Source of the DNA: Tolypothrix tenuis PCC 7101
GTDB lineage: Bacteria > Cyanobacteriota > Cyanobacteriia > Cyanobacteriales > Nostocaceae
Length of the DNA: 64,000 bases
Reading direction: 5' to 3'
Assembly: GCF_002368295.1 (NCBI RefSeq)
Contig: NZ_AP018250.1
Coordinates: 62,001 to 126,000, forward strand
Program-made: the position numbers and the translations under genes
In this document: positions 62,025 through 64,000 of the stretch, in pieces
How the letters are laid out: every line of letters begins with the position of its first letter
Numbering within the stretch: the first letter of the stretch is position 1
The notes under the pieces: model-generated
Told to the model about the DNA's origin: nothing
The model's input: the letters and a program-made list of their open reading frames with translations, nothing else
The model's database searches: none

Positions 62025-62651
62025 ATGAGTGAAACTATAGTTCGCAAACAGTACGACCAGTTAGCGGGTGTTTACGATTTACGTTGGAAAAGTTATATAA
62101 CTAATACACTATCTTTCCTCAAAAAATGGGCAGAGATATCACCAACAGATACTATACTTGATGTTGCCTGTGGTACTGGTGAGTTTGAACATTTACTGCT
62201 AGCTGAATATTCATCACAACAAATTGTTGGGATAGACATTTCAGATAAAATGCTGGCGATCGCCAAACAGAAATGTAGTGCTTATCCTCAAGTATCATTC
62301 CAGATTGCGAGTGCATCAAATTTGCCATTTGACAATGATAGTTTTGATGTGATTGTGTCTGCCAATGCGTTTCACTACTTTGACGATCCACTTGCTGCAT
62401 TAAAGGAGATGAGACGAGTCCTGAAGCCTGATGGTAAAGTTATGATCCTGGATTGGTGTAGAGATTATTTACTTTGTAAAATATGTGACATTATCCTTAA
62501 AGGTTTCGATCCGGCTCATCAGCAGTGTTATACCCAAAATGAATTTCACCGCTTGCTTGAAGATGCAAATTTTGCGGTTTATCGCGCAACCAGAATTCGC
62601 TTTGGTGTTGTATGGGGGTTGATGGTAGCTACAGCAATTCTCAAGAATTAA
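62025..62651 (+). CDS. Class I SAM-dependent methyltransferase
   Basis: A 208-residue protein of the UbiE-like type. Motif I is ILDVACGTGEFEHLLL (about 44-59), motif II region VGIDISDKML, and the post motifs LPFDNDSFDVIVSANAFHYF and EMRRVLKPDGKVMILDW are present. It lies 17 bp after merR and is co-transcribed with it. The substrate is unknown. A methyltransferase next to a metal sensor could act on metalloid or small thiol substrates, which is inference. Confidence 0.85.
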   Translation: MSETIVRKQYDQLAGVYDLRWKSYITNTLSFLKKWAEISPTDTILDVACGTGEFEHLLLAEYSSQQIVGIDISDKMLAIAKQKCSAYPQVSFQIASASNLPFDNDSFDVIVSANAFHYFDDPLAALKEMRRVLKPDGKVMILDWCRDYLLCKICDIILKGFDPAHQQCYTQNEFHRLLEDANFAVYRATRIRFGVVWGLMVATAILKN

Positions 62652-62757
62652 GTTGTTTTATTGCTGCTTATACACTTTTAATTTTACTAAAATTAATACT
62701 TTTAAAAGATTTTCACTAATTACAAGAACAAAAATTTCAATTTTATATAAAACCACA

Positions 62758-62798
62758 GATGCACACAGATAAACAGTGATGATTTATCTGTGTACATC
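62758..62798 (+). terminator. Large hairpin downstream of methyltransferase
   Basis: 62758-62773 pairs with 62783-62798 over 16 positions with one mismatch (GATGCACACAGATAAA / TTTATCTGTGTACATC). It lies about 107 bp after the methyltransferase stop. The sequence resembles the ACAGATGCACACAGAT-type repeats seen elsewhere in cyanobacteria, and a related fragment lies at about 60096-60116. It may end the merR transcript. Confidence 0.5.
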
Positions 62799-62833
62799 TA
62801 TTTTTATCTGTAGTTATTTTTTTATTTTTCCTC

Positions 62834-62865
62834 TTGACTCTCCAGGCAGATGGAGAATTTAAGCT
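62834..62865 (+). promoter_or_regulatory. MerR-type promoter/operator for HMA chaperone gene
   Basis: TTGACT (62834-62839), a 19-bp spacer with CTCCAGGCAGATGGAG, then TTAAGC/TAAGCT. It has the same geometry as the other three sites and lies 78 bp before the ATG at 62944. It would drive the HMA gene and probably the RND adaptor. Confidence 0.78.
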
Positions 62866-62943
62866 AATTCCAGGTTGAGTAAAAAATTAAAAACTTACTC
62901 AAACAAACCACTATTTAGTAGTAAAAGTCAGGAGTTTTCAAAG

Positions 62944-63138
62944 ATGACATTACAATTTACTATTCCTAAATTAGCTTGTTCAGCTTGTGTAAATACCATC
63001 ACCGATGCAATTCAACAATTTGATGCTGCTGCCACTGTCAAAGCTGACACAAAAACTAAAACCGTTAGTATTGAAACTCAAGCATCAGAGACAGTTGTTA
63101 AAGAAGCGTTTGCCTCTGTTGGCTATCCATCTATCTAG
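62944..63138 (+). CDS. Heavy-metal-associated (HMA) domain protein, metallochaperone-like
   Basis: A 64-residue protein consisting of one HMA domain (LQFTIPKLACSACVNTITDA, Cys12 and Cys15), ending VVKEAFASVGYPSI. This is the size of Atx1/CopZ chaperones. ATG 62944 is preferred to the in-frame start at 62875. It would hand copper or another soft metal to a pump. It precedes an efflux adaptor gene. Confidence 0.83.
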   Translation: MTLQFTIPKLACSACVNTITDAIQQFDAAATVKADTKTKTVSIETQASETVVKEAFASVGYPSI

Positions 63139-63244
63139 GAATTTCAAAAGTATATCAACAGTTATTGTTTTGCTAACTGTTGATAGAAATTTTTCTATTA
63201 AAAATTATTTTGGCTCAACTTAGTTTACAGGAAATTTCTCAAAT

Positions 63245-64000
63245 ATGAACCCCTTGGAAAGCCAGACTCCTATTCTAGATTTAGACGATGATTTCCAGAT
63301 TGAATTGCAGTCACCACACTCACAAAAACCTTGGCTTTGGCTATTGCTAACCCTACTCTTGGTAGGTGGAGGTATTGTTGTTTGGCGTGTGCTGACTCCC
63401 AGTCAAAAATCTCCAGTAGCGACAGCTGTTGCACCTCCAGGAATTAAAGTAAAATTATCCTCACTACAAGCAAGCACAATTGAACAAAGTTCCAATTTTA
63501 TTGCTAACCTCCGATCGCGTCGTTCAGTTACTCTCCGTCCCAGAATCCAAGGTCAGATCGGTCAGATTTTTGTGAGATCCGGCGATGAGGTAAAAACAGG
63601 TACACCAATTCTGCAAATCGATGCGGAAGAACAAAAAGCAGCAGTTAGCAGTGTGGATGCAGCTGCAATGGCGGCGCGATCGCAACTCGAAAATGCCAAA
63701 GCAACTCTCAAATCTATAGAAGCTGAACGTTTATCCAAACAAGCTGATGTCAGGTTAAATCAGTTGGACTACCAAAGGTACTCTTACCTTGCTGCGGAAG
63801 GTGCGATATCTCGTCAAACTCAGGATCAATACGCTAACAAACTAGCTACAGCTAAAGCCAACTTGAGTGCAATTGAGGCCCAAATTCAAGCCCAAAAAGC
63901 TGCTATCTCTCAAGCCGAAAAAGCTGTACAACAAGCTCAAGCAGCTACCAAACAACAACAAGTCCAATTGAAATACTACAAAATTACCGCGCCTTTTACT
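63245..64000 (+). CDS. RND/HlyD-type efflux periplasmic adaptor, partial
   Basis: The frame opens at ATG 63245 and runs off the right edge after 252 codons. It has a cytoplasmic start, one membrane helix (about 31-51), a lipoyl-like half (SVTLRPRIQGQIGQIFVRSG, then KTGTPILQID) and a long coiled-coil hairpin (about 130-245), the plan of membrane-fusion proteins. The partner pump would lie beyond the window. Its place after the HMA gene suggests metal efflux, but drug efflux is possible. Confidence 0.8.
   Translation, partial: MNPLESQTPILDLDDDFQIELQSPHSQKPWLWLLLTLLLVGGGIVVWRVLTPSQKSPVATAVAPPGIKVKLSSLQASTIEQSSNFIANLRSRRSVTLRPRIQGQIGQIFVRSGDEVKTGTPILQIDAEEQKAAVSSVDAAAMAARSQLENAKATLKSIEAERLSKQADVRLNQLDYQRYSYLAAEGAISRQTQDQYANKLATAKANLSAIEAQIQAQKAAISQAEKAVQQAQAATKQQQVQLKYYKITAPFT

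Noticed and set aside
1..64000. CRISPR array
   Set aside because: No regularly spaced direct repeats with unique spacers and no cas genes were seen.
1..64000. tRNA or rRNA genes
   Set aside because: No cloverleaf with the GTTCRA-type T-loop or rRNA-like block was found by eye; a covariance search was not possible.
1..64000. Plasmid replication or partition genes (Rep, ParA, ParB) and relaxase
   Set aside because: No open frame shows their motifs. They may lie outside the window, so the plasmid interpretation rests on the conjugation genes only.

Overview
The window looks like part of a large replicon, probably a conjugative plasmid or plasmid-like island, of a filamentous nitrogen-fixing type cyanobacterium (Nostoc/Anabaena/Calothrix group). 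Support: the HIP1 octamer GCGATCGC recurs throughout, the DNA is AT-rich, and many families are typical of these organisms (sigma factor + DUF1822 + TPR operon, RppA/RppB, COG4705 membrane proteins, small dispersed palindromes). No rRNA, tRNA, replication or partition gene was seen, so plasmid versus chromosome is not settled.

Layout. 1-2.6 kb (minus): a sigma factor / DUF1822 / TPR operon that runs off the left edge. 2.7-8.6 kb: small accessory genes (two HNH nucleases, a GNAT acetyltransferase with two unknown partners, a Gp157-like phage-resistance protein, small membrane proteins, a truncated phage-type gene) and a hairpin-rich non-coding stretch. 8.6-14.9 kb: PAP2 phosphatase, two COG4705 paralogues, PepSY and DUF2127 proteins, a two-component pair and a broken MFS gene. 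14.9-17.7 kb: a nuclease-like gene split by a complete group II intron with its reverse transcriptase/maturase; precise splicing would restore the reading frame.

17.9-35.8 kb (plus): an AAA ATPase, a DUF192 protein, then a co-directional type IV secretion/conjugation cluster with VirB2-, VirB3-, VirB4-, VirB5-, VirB6-, VirB8-, VirB10- and VirB9-like proteins, a 471-residue protein of unknown function, a VirD4-like coupling protein and a 747-residue unknown protein. No relaxase or VirB11 was seen in the window. 36-41.8 kb: a nuclease-like protein, a gene with a nonsense codon, a TnpB-type element that has displaced most of a DUF6884-like gene, an HNH/AP2-like protein and unknown genes.

41.9-64 kb: a metal-resistance and stress island. 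It holds rppA/rppB, a universal stress protein, a YHS-glucan phosphorylase fusion, several small membrane proteins, a YHS-containing P-type ATPase, a stand-alone YHS protein, a DUF305 protein, a thioredoxin-like protein, a eukaryote-like long phytochelatin synthase, two small DMT transporters, a Cu(I)-type P-type ATPase, a 26-residue membrane peptide, a cupredoxin, VOC/DoxX/epimerase genes, a MerR regulator, a methyltransferase, a copper-chaperone-like HMA protein and the start of an RND/HlyD adaptor. Four promoters with the same MerR-type geometry (TTGAC-type -35, 19-20 bp spacer, CTCCAG dyad) lie before the DMT genes, the Cu-ATPase, merR and the HMA gene. This suggests one metal-sensing MerR regulon controls chelation, efflux and metal handoff.
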